A DNA stretch of 64,000 nt from Bacillus sp. FJAT-49736 (GCF_018343615.1 NZ_JAGYPI010000001.1:1444960-1508959), one strand, 5' to 3'; positions 36,318-44,983 are shown, numbered from the stretch's first letter. Made by a program: numbers and translations. The notes: generated by a model from the letters alone, not told the origin.

Positions 36318-37342
36318 CAAAAGCCACCACCCATCATTAAGGAAACACATTTTAAAGCTATAAAGGATCCAGCTGCTATGCCACCGAACCACATAGCTAC
36401 CTTTCCTGTACTAATTGGCGGTTTACCAACTACCTTGCCCGTTTCGCCATTCATAGCAAATGTATGCTCCGAATGATTATAGTCGTAGCTAATCATCCAA
36501 ACAGGCAGTAAAACATAGGAGCTTTTTACACTGTTCGTTGCTATTTTTTTATCGTTAAAATGAATAGTATCATAGCCTGATAATGTGGAATGAATATAGG
36601 AATCGACATATTCTTTCACCTTATCCTTTGCCCGTGGAAACAAATCTTTATCCGTATAATTGTATTTCTCCGCAATATACCCAGCTAAGTATGGAGTTTT
36701 AAAATCCTTCAACTGATCATAAGGGTAAGGCTCTAATTTATCCATTAATTCATCATTCATTTTCTCTGAAGCATCCACTGGAATTTTACAATAATCTAAG
36801 TTGATATCTCGGAATGCTTCATAATAGCTTGTTTCCGTATAAATATAGTCCCCTCTAGTATATGTTCTTACCTTAGTACACATTGCACTTACCTTTACTT
36901 TATTATTTAAATCAAATAACCAAAAAGGAACATACATACCAGTCATGCTTTTTATTCTATCAGCATTCATAAATCCCTTTGGAGTAAGCAGACCTTTTCT
37001 GCACCATTTTTTAAAAGCATTGATTGCCTCTTCTTTACTAATCGTAAAAGGTATTACTTTCGCGGGGGCAAGGCTACCCGATAACCGATCGGCAATCACA
37101 ACGCCTGAACCGCAAAAACTGCAAGTGGTGGCAACTGTCTCTGCCTCCGTAATTAACACGGCACCGCAATTTTCACAATGGTATTCCTTTGCCTCATCCA
37201 CAGAGAATCTTGCCGAAATCAAATCCTCTGGATAATTTTCTATATTCTCTTGTCTTCCGCAAGCCTCACAAGACAAATTTCCTGATGCACTATCAAAATT
37301 CATATCATTCCCGCATCCAGGGCATTTATATTGTAGTATCAT
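36314..37342 (-). CDS. ydjG: Zinc-ribbon membrane protein YdjG
   Basis: A 342-residue protein. It opens with zinc ribbon YKCPGCGNDMNF...LSCEACGRQ (Cys pairs near 6-9 and 29-32) and a second ribbon HCENCGAVL...TTCSFCGSGV (56-59, 73-76). A central beta-rich domain follows (PFWLFDLNNKVKVSAMCTKVRTYTRGDYIYTETSYYEAF), then VLLPVWMISYDYN and a C-terminal hydrophobic segment (VAMWFGGIAAGSFIALKCVSLMM). It overlaps ydjH by four bases. It is co-transcribed with pspA, although a hairpin between pspA and ydjG may reduce read-through. Confidence 0.88.
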   Translation of the reverse strand: MILQYKCPGCGNDMNFDSASGNLSCEACGRQENIENYPEDLISARFSVDEAKEYHCENCGAVLITEAETVATTCSFCGSGVVIADRLSGSLAPAKVIPFTISKEEAINAFKKWCRKGLLTPKGFMNADRIKSMTGMYVPFWLFDLNNKVKVSAMCTKVRTYTRGDYIYTETSYYEAFRDINLDYCKIPVDASEKMNDELMDKLEPYPYDQLKDFKTPYLAGYIAEKYNYTDKDLFPRAKDKVKEYVDSYIHSTLSGYDTIHFNDKKIATNSVKSSYVLLPVWMISYDYNHSEHTFAMNGETGKVVGKPPISTGKVAMWFGGIAAGSFIALKCVSLMMGGGFW

Positions 37343-37370
37343 ATACTAATCGCCTCTTTATTTCATAAAT

Positions 37371-37421
37371 TAAAAAAGAGCTTTTCATTCTAAAGCTGTA
37401 GCTAAAGAGGGCTACAGCTTT
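37371..37421 (-). terminator. Attenuating hairpin between pspA and ydjG
   Basis: AAAGCTGTAGC (37392-37402) pairs perfectly with GCTACAGCTTT (37411-37421); on the minus strand AGAAUGAAAAGCUC then UUUUUU follows. Partial termination would give more PspA than YdjGHI. Confidence 0.6.
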
Positions 37422-37431
37422 TAACAAACTA

Positions 37432-38112
37432 CTATCCGTTATTTTTTAATTTCTCCTTTAGTGCATTCAGCTCATTTTCGACATCAATGCTGGCACTGTC
37501 ATACTTTGCTGTAAGATCTTCCAAGTCATCCTTTGGACCAGCATTTAATTCAGCCATTGCGTTTGCTTCATCTAAGGCACGATTTACCTTATCTTCCATG
37601 CGTTCAAACGCAGAAATGGAGTTTCCTGAACTTGCTGTACTTGCACCAAGCTTATTGATCCTTTCTTGTGTCTTCGCTACCGACCATTTAGCTTTCAGCA
37701 TATTTTTTCTAGATTCCAATTCTCCTATATCAGCAATTAATTTATCATGCATTTGCTTCATTTGTTGAGAGTTAGAGGATGCCAGCTGATATGCTGATTG
37801 CAATTCGGAAAGTTTTGCTGTTAGTTGACCTTTTTTCTCTAAAAACTTTCTCGCATCTCCTTCATTACCCGCTTCCAATGCTTTTAATGCATATCGCTCC
37901 ATTTTCTCTACTTCTGCTTGACACTCATCCAACTCTCTTTTGGAACGCTGTTCTTCCGCCATCACAGATGCCGTTTCTGATTTTACTTTCCCTAAATCCT
38001 TGTTAAGGTTCCTCAAATATTGATCAATCATTTTTTCAGGGTTTTCAGCCCTATCTAATAAGGCATTTATGTTGCTTGACATGATATCCTTAAATCTTGT
38101 AATAATGCTCAT
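37432..38112 (-). CDS. pspA: Phage shock protein A homologue (PspA/IM30 family)
   Basis: A 226-residue membrane-protective ESCRT-III-like protein. The N-terminal amphipathic helix is MSIITRFKDIMSSNINALLDRAENPEKMIDQYLRNL, followed by a long coiled coil (about 40-150) and C-terminal helices. Sequence and length match B. subtilis PspA (formerly YdjF). It assembles on damaged membranes and maintains envelope integrity. It is first in the pspA-ydjGHI operon. The promoter region carries a sigma-W-like element (38186-38213), consistent with cell-envelope stress control known for the B. subtilis operon. Confidence 0.93.
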   Translation of the reverse strand: MSIITRFKDIMSSNINALLDRAENPEKMIDQYLRNLNKDLGKVKSETASVMAEEQRSKRELDECQAEVEKMERYALKALEAGNEGDARKFLEKKGQLTAKLSELQSAYQLASSNSQQMKQMHDKLIADIGELESRKNMLKAKWSVAKTQERINKLGASTASSGNSISAFERMEDKVNRALDEANAMAELNAGPKDDLEDLTAKYDSASIDVENELNALKEKLKNNG

Positions 38113-38185
38113 TTTCCCATTCCTCCCCTAATATACGGTTTTTCATATTTCCGTTGTACAAACCGGTTGGAGTTCAATACTACAC

Positions 38186-38213
38186 TATACTGTCTTATTT
38201 AAAAAAAGTTTCA
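38186..38213 (-). promoter_or_regulatory. Sigma-W-like promoter for pspA-ydjGHI
   Basis: On the minus strand: -35 TGAAAC (38213-38208), 16-nt spacer, -10 AGTATA (38191-38186). The consensus as I know it is TGAAAC-N16-CGTA, so one base differs in the -10 core. Confidence 0.6.
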
Positions 38214-38225
38214 TTTTTTTTAAGG

Positions 38226-38557
38226 CTCTTTTCTTAATCTGCATCGTTTTGCAGTGAAACAAGTTGATATGTGAATTTTAAGTTCTTCAGCTATTTTTGG
38301 TAAGTTGTAGCCTTCAAACATCATTCGAAAATATTTAGCCCATTTCCCAAGATATCGTAAACCTGTTAAATCATTAAATGACTTGCAGCAGTCATAACAA
38401 TAGTAATGCTGTCTCCCACGTTATTTCCCGTTTCGCTTAACCTTTACACTTCCACAATGAACACAACCAAGACCTTTGCTAAAGCGAGTTTCTCTAATCG
38501 TAGTGTATGTGTCAGCTATTTCTTCTTCATCATTAGAGGCACAAGATATAATTTGCA
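38226..38557 (-). pseudogene. 5' half of an IS1595-family transposase, inverted relative to its 3' half
   Basis: On the minus strand the frame from 38557 reads QIISCASNDEEEIADTYTTI, then RETRFSKGLGCVHCGSVKVK and RNGK, an in-frame TAA, then RGRQHYYCYDCCKSFNDL, and later PKIAEELKIHISTCF. This is the zinc-ribbon (CxxC...CxxC) and helix-turn-helix N-terminal part of an IS1595-family transposase. It carries at least one nonsense codon and apparent small deletions. It ends near 38226, while the catalytic half lies on the opposite strand directly beyond 38557, so the half-gene has been flipped in place. Confidence 0.8.
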
Positions 38558-39084
38558 TTGCGTTCTTTAGGATTTCAAGGTTTAAAGGGAATCGTTGAAA
38601 GTGATGAGACCTTTTTCAAAGAGTCTTTTATAGGGCGTAAAGTTGAAGGTAGAGACCCAAAAAGAGGTATTAGTAGTCTTAAGATTGCTGTTGTAGTTGC
38701 ACAAGAAAGTAATGGTCAAGTAGTTGTTAGAAAAGCTGGTCGTGGGCGAGTCCGAGCAGAAAAAATAGATGCTTGGGGAGTACATAGACCCCTCTGCTTT
38801 GTTATGCACTGATACTGCTACGAATTATAAAAAGTTTGCTTTGGTTAAAGGTCTAAAACACGAAACAATTAATGTCAGCAAAGAAGGGTATGTTAAAAAA
38901 GGCATTTTCCATGTTCAGCATGTCAATAGCTTTCATAAACGTCTTGGAGATTGGATGGATAGATTTCAAGGGGTAGCCACTAAATATCTCGACAACTACC
39001 TAATACTGGTTCAAATTCCTACAACAGAATAAGAAGTTAGCTACTAAGGATAGAATAAAAAGTATGATGTTAGGTTCCTGTTGA
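38552..39084 (+). pseudogene. 3' (DDE catalytic) half of an IS1595-family transposase, frameshifted
   Basis: The plus strand begins ALRSLGFQGLKGIVESDETFF, continues with KRGISSLKIAVVVAQ, shifts frame near 38770-38800, then reads DPSALLCTDTATNYKKFALV and HVQHVNSFHKRLGDWMDRFQ. A second frameshift near 39003 precedes a tail reading WFKFLQQNKKLATKDRIKSM and ending at TGA 39084. The first catalytic Asp (ESDETFF) and second (CTDTATNY) are visible. No active transposase can be made. Terminal inverted repeats were not confirmed. Confidence 0.85.
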
Positions 39085-39142
39085 AAGCCTAATTACATTA
39101 CAGTTAAATATTCACGAGAAGTATAAATATAGTTGGATTAGA

Positions 39143-39170
39143 ACAAAAAAGCCATATCAATTGATATGAC
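39143..39170 (-). terminator. Terminator downstream of the 181-residue lipoprotein gene
   Basis: GCCATATCAA/TTGATATGAC hairpin (39151-39170), followed on the minus strand by UUUUUUGUUC. Confidence 0.65.
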
Positions 39171-39257
39171 TATAAAGGAATGTTATTCAACTAACGCATC
39201 AGTTATTTCAACAACTTGTATATAATATTGTTCTTACTTTTACTATTTAAAGACTAT

Positions 39258-39803
39258 TTATAACATTTGGTTTGCGATTTTAATAATATCTTTCTTGCGC
39301 TGTTCAGAGGAAATATTCTTGTTATTGTATCCTATTTCGTAATAAATCCCATTCTTTTTAAATGTAAGATTTCCATTATATTGACCAACTACTCCATCAG
39401 CTAACTTAACTTCCTCACTAGTACCACTATACTCTACTTTAAAATTGTGGATAGAAATTATTAAGATAATCATGTCATCACTATTCTTTGAAAACGATGT
39501 AAAACTAACTCTCAATTTTTCCCCATCATGTTTAAAGTCATCTATTGTAGAAATTCTAAAAGGTGTAGCATCAAAGGGGATATCGCTCGGAATTTTCACC
39601 TTAAACGGAAGTGCATCTAACGCCTCTTCTAACGAGGAAGCCTCATAGCTTACTGGTATGGTTTTTAATTGTTCCTCCGTAAGATTTCCCTTTGGTTCAA
39701 CTTTTTTTAAATTAGATGTATCTAAAGTGTCATAATTAATATGTTTACAACCAAATAACAAGACAATCATCAATATTGACACTAACCATGCTTTTTTCTC
39801 CAA
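39258..39803 (-). CDS. Lipoprotein of unknown function
   Basis: A 181-residue protein with a lipoprotein signal (WLVSILMIVLLFGC, lipobox LFGC, Cys19). The mature part has a charged linker, then EEALDALPFKVKIPSDIPFDATPFRIS near 60-85 and a beta-rich C-terminus (VSFTSFSKNSDDMIILIISI, GVVGQYNGNLTFKKNGIYYEI). This pattern resembles the DUF4367-type domain of Bacillus sporulation and envelope lipoproteins, but I am not certain. Monocistronic with its own terminator, next to the broken transposase. The 342-bp gap upstream (39804-40145) is AT-rich and shows no gene. Confidence 0.75.
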   Translation of the reverse strand: MEKKAWLVSILMIVLLFGCKHINYDTLDTSNLKKVEPKGNLTEEQLKTIPVSYEASSLEEALDALPFKVKIPSDIPFDATPFRISTIDDFKHDGEKLRVSFTSFSKNSDDMIILIISIHNFKVEYSGTSEEVKLADGVVGQYNGNLTFKKNGIYYEIGYNNKNISSEQRKKDIIKIANQML

Positions 39804-40125
39804 ACCACATTCCCCCTTAACTAATTCTAATGTTATTTGATGAAGTGTTATTACCCACTTTTTAACATCATTTTATTATATATATTTCTATGCTATTTTT
39901 TTAAATCCTTTTTCAACTAAACTGCCATTATGTTGAACAAGGACCAATAATTAATAATCTACAAATAACAATAATTTTCCTTTACTAATACATATTTTAT
40001 AAAGCAACAAATTTTACGAAAACAGCCTTTTAATAAAAGGGATGTCTAGAAAATAAACCAAGTCATATTCTATACAAAAACAGTCTATTATAACATCCCG
40101 ATCCTATACTATAAAATAGTGAATA

Positions 40126-40174
40126 TAAAAAAGAGAAGTAGTGGATCAGCTTTCTTGATCAACGTACTCCTCTT
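40126..40174 (-). terminator. Terminator overlapping the 3' end of the metallophosphoesterase gene
   Basis: AAGAGAAGTA (40131-40140) pairs with TACTCCTCTT (40165-40174, one mismatch), with an inner GATCA repeat; on the minus strand UUUUUUAUA follows. The last codons of the gene lie inside the stem. Confidence 0.6.
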
Positions 40175-40910
40175 CTTTTTTAACACAATAATGTGTATAA
40201 TTACCATCCTTGATTTCTAAGCAATTTAATTGGTGACCGTAAACACATGCACCATCAATCCCAATTTTTTTATTTCCGTAAAAAATATTTGGATCATTAT
40301 GTAGAATGTAAGTAGGCGTATGGCCATGTATAATTGTTTGATCAAATGGATGATCAAAATGCAAAAAAGGATCTCTAATCCAAATAAATTCATATTCACT
40401 AGTATTTTTCCAATCATCATAATTTGGATTTATACCAGCGTGTACAAATATATATTCATCTGTTTCATAATAAAATGGTAAGTTAGCCAAAAAGTCAATA
40501 AGCTCCTTATTTTTAGCTAAAATTTCTTCTGCCCATTTTCGATAAGTAAGTTCTTCCGACCCTTCCGGTATTTCCCTTTCAATGTCAAAGGATAAAAAGG
40601 ATTGAATCGTTGCTAGACCTCCATTCCGAAAATACCTTTCAAGCGTTTCTATTGGTTCATCGAGCCAATCACAGAACATTTGATCATGATTACCCCTTAA
40701 TGCAATTACTCCGAAGTTTTCTACTAATTCCTTAATATATCTCACTACTGCTTTACTGTATTTTCCTCTATCTACATAATCACCCAGTAAAATCAATTGG
40801 TCTAAATTCGGATTAAATTCGGCCATATTTAGCAGCTCTTGAAACTCCTTTAAGCAGCCGTGAATATCACTAATTACTAGTATTCGTTTATCTATTATAT
40901 CCATCTCCAC
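40146..40910 (-). CDS. Metallophosphoesterase (PP2A-like serine/threonine phosphatase or diadenosine tetraphosphatase type)
   Basis: A calcineurin-like phosphoesterase of about 254 residues. Metal-site motifs are complete: SDIHG (Asp-x-His, near 14-18), GDYVDRG (near 43-49), GNHD (near 75-78), a later His in FVHAGINP (near 156) and HGHTP (near 198). The GDYVDRG...RGNHD spacing is that of PPP-family protein phosphatases and ApaH-type enzymes. The start is GTG 40910 or ATG 40904; neither has an ideal ribosome site. Monocistronic. The substrate cannot be chosen from sequence alone. Confidence 0.85.
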   Translation of the reverse strand: MEMDIIDKRILVISDIHGCLKEFQELLNMAEFNPNLDQLILLGDYVDRGKYSKAVVRYIKELVENFGVIALRGNHDQMFCDWLDEPIETLERYFRNGGLATIQSFLSFDIEREIPEGSEELTYRKWAEEILAKNKELIDFLANLPFYYETDEYIFVHAGINPNYDDWKNTSEYEFIWIRDPFLHFDHPFDQTIIHGHTPTYILHNDPNIFYGNKKIGIDGACVYGHQLNCLEIKDGNYTHYCVKKEEEYVDQES

Positions 40911-41087
40911 TCTGTAAATCGTGCATATAATTATATGAATAAAACCATTTTACCATATATTCATTATTGCTAAATATATATTACTATCTGTTTTTTGATA
41001 ATAGAGAGTAATTTAATTTATTTTAATCCTGCGAATATCTTTCTATTTACTGAATACATTGGTAAAAAAAAGATTCGGGGAGTTAAA

Positions 41088-41315
41088 ATGAACCTTTATG
41101 AGTATCAAAAAATGAAAGAAGTAAATGAATTAATAGAAAATAATATCGAAGAATTAAATATCATACGAAATAGAATTAAACGCAGTTTAAATGATTTGAA
41201 ACGAAGTCAATTTTCTAAAAAAACCGAGCAGCTCGAACGTTTACTCCATGATAACGATATTAAAATAATGACATTAATTTTATTACAAGAAAAGGTAAAA
41301 AAAATCATGCATTGA
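41088..41315 (+). CDS. Small coiled-coil protein, unknown
   Basis: A 75-residue, charged, helical protein: MNLYEYQKMKEVNELIENNI then EELNIIRNRIKRSLNDLKRS, with heptad-like spacing suggesting a coiled coil. I start it at ATG 41088, where CGGGGAG lies eight bases upstream; the longer frame has no ribosome site. No family recognised. A perfect hairpin (41337-41356) follows and may be its terminator. Confidence 0.6.
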   Translation: MNLYEYQKMKEVNELIENNIEELNIIRNRIKRSLNDLKRSQFSKKTEQLERLLHDNDIKIMTLILLQEKVKKIMH

Positions 41316-41336
41316 TGTAAATAAGCAAAGACAAGA

Positions 41337-41356
41337 GGCTTGGATATCTCCAAGCC
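41337..41356 (+). terminator. Hairpin after the small coiled-coil gene
   Basis: GGCTTGGA-TATC-TCCAAGCC, perfect 8-bp stem. No strong T-run follows, so terminator function is tentative. Confidence 0.45.
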
Positions 41357-41707
41357 AATTCGATTATTGAGTTAAGTATTTGTCTAGTTATAGGTCCTCA
41401 ATCTATATATATTGTCCAATATACATGGACTATTAGATATTTCAGAGTGTGCAATCCAACTTTTATCCAAAAGAGAAGCTCTATAAACAATATGGAGTGC
41501 GCACTACGTTTTCTTGTCCCACAGACAAGCCCCATTAGATATTTTAAATACCTATAGCCAACGGATCTCTACTTCTTCTCCCACATAATAAACAGGTAGA
41601 CTTACTCCATGCAGTGTTTCTAAACTTGCACATCAATGACTAGGAAACGTGAAACTACATTTCAAATTTCACTCATCCGTACACTAGAGAAGTTGTTATT
41701 TCGCTTT
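41357..41707. other. Intergenic stretch, possible decayed coding sequence
   Basis: About 350 bp with no supported gene. On the minus strand a short open run reads SLETLHGVSLPVYYVGEEVE then IRWL and stop, with protein-like composition but stops on both sides. It could be a gene remnant or chance. Confidence 0.25.
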
Positions 41708-42331
41708 TCATCTGGATTGAATAAATTCCTGCACCCAAGCACCATGGTAAAATCCTACACCGATATAATTATATTCAGCTTTTAAAATATTGGCGCGATG
41801 CCCGGAAGAATTCATCCATGAATTCATGACTTCTTGAGGAGACTTCTGGCCTTCCGCGATATTTTCTCCTGCCGAGATAAAGCTGATGCCGAATGTTTTC
41901 ATCATCTGAAAAGGAGAGCCATAGTTTGGACTATTATGGGAAAAATAGTTAGAGTTAATCATATCCATAGCCTTTTTCTCTGCCATATTCCGCAAATCAG
42001 CTCTATGCGAAAGCGCACTTAATCCCCTTTTTGCTCTTTCCTTATTCACCAGCTGCACAACTTGATTCTCAAATCCTGTTGGACTTGCTGCTGTCTCCCT
42101 CAACCTAATTACTTCACCAATGTGCATATTTCTTGGTTGAACCGTAGGGTTTAAGGCCATTAATTTTTTGTAATCCAATCCATATCGCTTGGCGATAAAC
42201 CAAAATGTATCTCCCTTTGACACTTTATAGTAATCAAATGGTGGTTCTTTAAACATTTTTATTTGCGCCATGGAGTTAAAGGGTAAAACAAATAAGCTAA
42301 GCAATAATAGAACAATAATTTTTTTCAACAT
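41708..42331 (-). CDS. Secreted LysM-CAP (SCP-like) domain protein
   Basis: A 207-residue exported protein. The signal peptide covers about 1-22 (KKIIVLLLLSLFVLPFNSMA). A LysM cell-wall-binding domain follows at about 35-80 (YYKVSKGDTFWFIAKRYGLDYKKLMALNP). The CAP domain (about 88-207) has NKERAKRGLSAL, FSHNSPNYGSPFQMM, AGENIAEGQKSPQEVMNSWMNSSGHRANIL and YIGVGFYHGAWVQEF, with the CAP histidines and glutamate in place. Family relatives are YkwD and other Bacillus wall-associated CAP proteins. It is probably bound to the wall or spore cortex; biochemical role unknown. Confidence 0.88.
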   Translation of the reverse strand: MLKKIIVLLLLSLFVLPFNSMAQIKMFKEPPFDYYKVSKGDTFWFIAKRYGLDYKKLMALNPTVQPRNMHIGEVIRLRETAASPTGFENQVVQLVNKERAKRGLSALSHRADLRNMAEKKAMDMINSNYFSHNSPNYGSPFQMMKTFGISFISAGENIAEGQKSPQEVMNSWMNSSGHRANILKAEYNYIGVGFYHGAWVQEFIQSR

Positions 42332-42424
42332 AATTGCCCCCCAAATTAGGTAATATTATACTCCAAATATTTTGGCATCTTTTCACGAAAATATCCCCTT
42401 GCGCAAAAAAATATTTTTATAACC

Positions 42425-42461
42425 AAAAAGAGGATAAACCCATATGGTCATCCTCTTTTTT
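42425..42461. terminator. Terminator downstream of ltaS
   Basis: AAAAAGAGGAT (42425-42435) pairs with ATCCTCTTTTT (42450-42460). U-runs on both strands; serves ltaS on the minus strand. Confidence 0.85.
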
Positions 42462-42465
42462 CTTC

Positions 42466-44421
42466 TTAATTATTATCATCTACAGTTGTATTATCTTGAC
42501 GCTGGTCAACTGTATAATTGTAGTCATCTCTATTTACCGGAGTAAAACCCTTCGGTGTATAAAAACGGAGTAAATCATCATATACCACTTTATCTGATAG
42601 GCTTAACATCGTCTTAGCTTCATTATCACTTGTTTCGCAAAGCTTGCTGTCTACTAAGGCACCATCTGGATTACTGTAGCATTTACCACTCACTTGTGTA
42701 TACTGATTGTTTACAAAATCACCATTTCGGAATGGAACCAGCTGATGGTGCTCTTCCGATAATAAGTCCGATCCGAATGAAATATAGTCCTTTGTATTAA
42801 TCCCAAGCAAGTGGAATAGAGTTGGGCGTACATCTACTTCACCACCATACGTATGGTCGATATGCCCCTTCACACCAGGTACGTGAATAAATAATGGAAC
42901 TCTTTGCAGTTGTGCATAATCAAAAGGTGTAATCTCTTTTCCCATAACATTGGCCATTGCTTTATTATGATTTTCAGAAATACCGTAATGATCTCCATAT
43001 AAAACAATAATCGTATGATCATATAATCCGGATGACTTTAAGTCATTAAAGAATTGCTCTAATGCCTGGTCCAAATAATGAGCAGTTTGAAAATAATTAT
43101 CCACATATTTATCGCCAAAATTTCCTTTTGGAAAATCAGATTCTTCCCTTAACTCAAATGGAAAATGGTTCGAAAGAGTAATAAACTTCGTATAAAACGG
43201 CTGTGGAAGGCTCTTTAAATATTCCATTGACTCACTGAAAAATGGTTTGTCTTCCATTCCGTAATTTATGGTGTTCTCTTCACTCATATCATAATAATTG
43301 GCGTCGAAAAACTTTTGATATCCTAGTGATTTATACATATCATCGCGATTCCAGAACGTTTTATAATTCCCATGAAATACCGCTGTAGAATATCCTAATT
43401 GATCAAGAATAGCTGGAGCCGCCTGATAAGTATTTTGAGCCTTTGTTGTGAAAACAGCACCTTTTGGCAGCGGAAACAATGAATTTTCCATCATAAACTC
43501 AGCATCGGAAGTTTTTCCTTGACCTGTTTGATGGAAGAAATTATCGAAATAAAAATAATTAGAATCATGTGTTAATTTGTTTAAAAATGGAGTTACTTCT
43601 TGCCCATCTACTTTATAATCAATGACAAAATTCTGCAGGGATTCCATTGATACATAAATAACATTCATTCCCTTAGCAACACCAAAATATTTCGGATTAG
43701 GTTCTGAATGATTTGCCTTAATATAATTTTGAACATCAACTATATCACTGCTATCCGCAAATGCTCGTTGTGCAGATGACTTTGTCGTTTGAATTGCATC
43801 ATAAATGGTGTAATTATATGCTCCAAGATATTTAACAATATAGTTTCGGTCAAAAGTACGGGTTAATAATTCTGGGCGATCTGCCTCTGCAAGACCTAAA
43901 TTAACAATAAAGAATGCTAAAGCTGCTGCAAAAAAACCATAAATTGTTCTTCGATTTAACTTCTCGTAGGAAACCTTCACAATCTTAAATACTACTAAAC
44001 AAATGATAAACAGCGTATCAAGAAAATAGAGAGCATCATGTGGCTTCATTAAGGCAAGGGCACTGCCACCGAGATCACCAAAGTTTTTTGTCTGAGTCAA
44101 AACCGGAATGGTGATAAAATCATTGAAGAAACGATAATAACAAACATTTGCATATAATAAGATAGAAAGCAACAAATGTATGATGATTAAGCTTAATGAA
44201 CGCAGCTTTCCTTTAAAAAACAAGGAAATGGCAAAAAAGAATAAAGCAGAGCTTATTGGATTGAAGAATAATAAAAATTCCTGCATCGCATTTTGCAAAT
44301 CTAGATTAAATTCTGCTTTGTAAACAATATATGTTTTAAACCAAAAAAGTACAGTTGCAATAAAAAGTAAGGAAAACTTTTTATTTAATAAACTACGAAC
44401 TTTTAATTTGAAATGTTGCAC
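42466..44421 (-). CDS. ltaS: Lipoteichoic acid synthase family phosphoglycerol transferase
   Basis: Polymerises polyglycerolphosphate lipoteichoic acid on the outer membrane face from phosphatidylglycerol. Five N-terminal membrane helices (about 15-180) precede an extracellular sulfatase-fold domain. The nucleophile threonine lies in GQGKTSDAEF, a Mn-binding Glu in VIYVSMESLQNF, and metal Asp/His in VLYGDHYG. About 651 residues from GTG 44421, which is preceded by AGGAGG with nine-base spacing; the earlier TTG frame includes the ribosome site itself. Bacillus genomes often carry several LtaS paralogues (LtaS, YfnI, YqgS, YvgJ), so which one this is cannot be fixed. Confidence 0.9.
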   Translation of the reverse strand: MQHFKLKVRSLLNKKFSLLFIATVLFWFKTYIVYKAEFNLDLQNAMQEFLLFFNPISSALFFFAISLFFKGKLRSLSLIIIHLLLSILLYANVCYYRFFNDFITIPVLTQTKNFGDLGGSALALMKPHDALYFLDTLFIICLVVFKIVKVSYEKLNRRTIYGFFAAALAFFIVNLGLAEADRPELLTRTFDRNYIVKYLGAYNYTIYDAIQTTKSSAQRAFADSSDIVDVQNYIKANHSEPNPKYFGVAKGMNVIYVSMESLQNFVIDYKVDGQEVTPFLNKLTHDSNYFYFDNFFHQTGQGKTSDAEFMMENSLFPLPKGAVFTTKAQNTYQAAPAILDQLGYSTAVFHGNYKTFWNRDDMYKSLGYQKFFDANYYDMSEENTINYGMEDKPFFSESMEYLKSLPQPFYTKFITLSNHFPFELREESDFPKGNFGDKYVDNYFQTAHYLDQALEQFFNDLKSSGLYDHTIIVLYGDHYGISENHNKAMANVMGKEITPFDYAQLQRVPLFIHVPGVKGHIDHTYGGEVDVRPTLFHLLGINTKDYISFGSDLLSEEHHQLVPFRNGDFVNNQYTQVSGKCYSNPDGALVDSKLCETSDNEAKTMLSLSDKVVYDDLLRFYTPKGFTPVNRDDYNYTVDQRQDNTTVDDNN

Positions 44422-44618
44422 TACTATAAACCTCCTAATCGCCAAACGATGATTTTAAGGTTATGAACACAAAAATACTATTTTACTTCAACCATTTTAA
44501 TACTTTATAAAAAAAAATCAAGTATCAAAATGCAAAATAGTAATTCTATACCACTTCTTTTATACCCTTATAAGTGTATATTTAAACATATTTTTCCGCG
44601 TTTTTTGCCGAAAATTTT

Positions 44619-44656
44619 AAAAAAAAAAAAAAACTGCCATTATAGGCAGCTTTTTA
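44619..44656 (-). terminator. Terminator of the cold-shock gene
   Basis: AACTGCC-ATTATA-GGCAG hairpin with, on the minus strand, a run of 15 U residues (A-run 44619-44633 on the plus strand). Confidence 0.9.
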
Positions 44657-44662
44657 ATAAAA

Positions 44663-44863
44663 TTAAAGTTTTACAACGTTATCAGCTTGTGGTCCACGTT
44701 GTCCTTCAACGATATTGAATTCTACACGTTGACCTTCTTCTAATGTTTTGAATCCTTCACCAGTAATAGCACTGAAATGAACGAATACGTCGTTTCCGCC
44801 TTCTACTTCAATGAATCCGAATCCTTTTTCGCTGTTAAACCATTTTACTGTACCTTGTGTCAT
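44663..44863 (-). CDS. csp: Cold-shock protein of the CspA/CspB family
   Basis: A 66-residue OB-fold RNA/DNA chaperone. RNP1 is [10 protein letters not shown] and RNP2 VFVHFSAI, both intact; the length and start [13 protein letters not shown] are standard for Bacillus CspB/CspD. It binds single-stranded RNA and prevents secondary structure at low temperature. GGAGG lies 10 bases upstream of the ATG. The long region upstream (44864-45280) is unusually structured (see leader entries), consistent with post-transcriptional control as is known for csp genes. Confidence 0.96.
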   Translation of the reverse strand: MTQGTVKWFNSEKGFGFIEVEGGNDVFVHFSAITGEGFKTLEEGQRVEFNIVEGQRGPQADNVVKL

Positions 44864-44922
44864 GTATAGACAACCTCCAAAAATTTTTTAATATGTTACT
44901 TATATTTACGCAGTAAATAAAA

Positions 44923-44983
44923 ATTCACATATTATAAAGAGTATCCACACCAAAAAAGTAGTTACTCTTTATAACATGTGAAT
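44923..44983 (-). promoter_or_regulatory. 21-bp near-perfect inverted repeat upstream of the cold-shock gene
   Basis: 44923-44943 pairs with 44963-44983 around a 19-nt loop (44944-44962). All 21 positions pair on the minus-strand RNA, with a single G-U; on the plus strand that pair is A-C. It lies 60-120 nt before the csp start, so it is probably part of the mRNA leader or a strong barrier near its promoter. Confidence 0.7.

Noticed and set aside
39151-39170. Palindrome CATATCAATTGATATG as a repressor operator
   Set aside because: It sits downstream of the lipoprotein gene and is followed by a U-run on that strand, so a terminator is simpler.
44619-44633. 15-base A-run as a sequencing artefact or phase-variable tract
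   Set aside because: It is the U-tract of the csp terminator, outside any coding frame.
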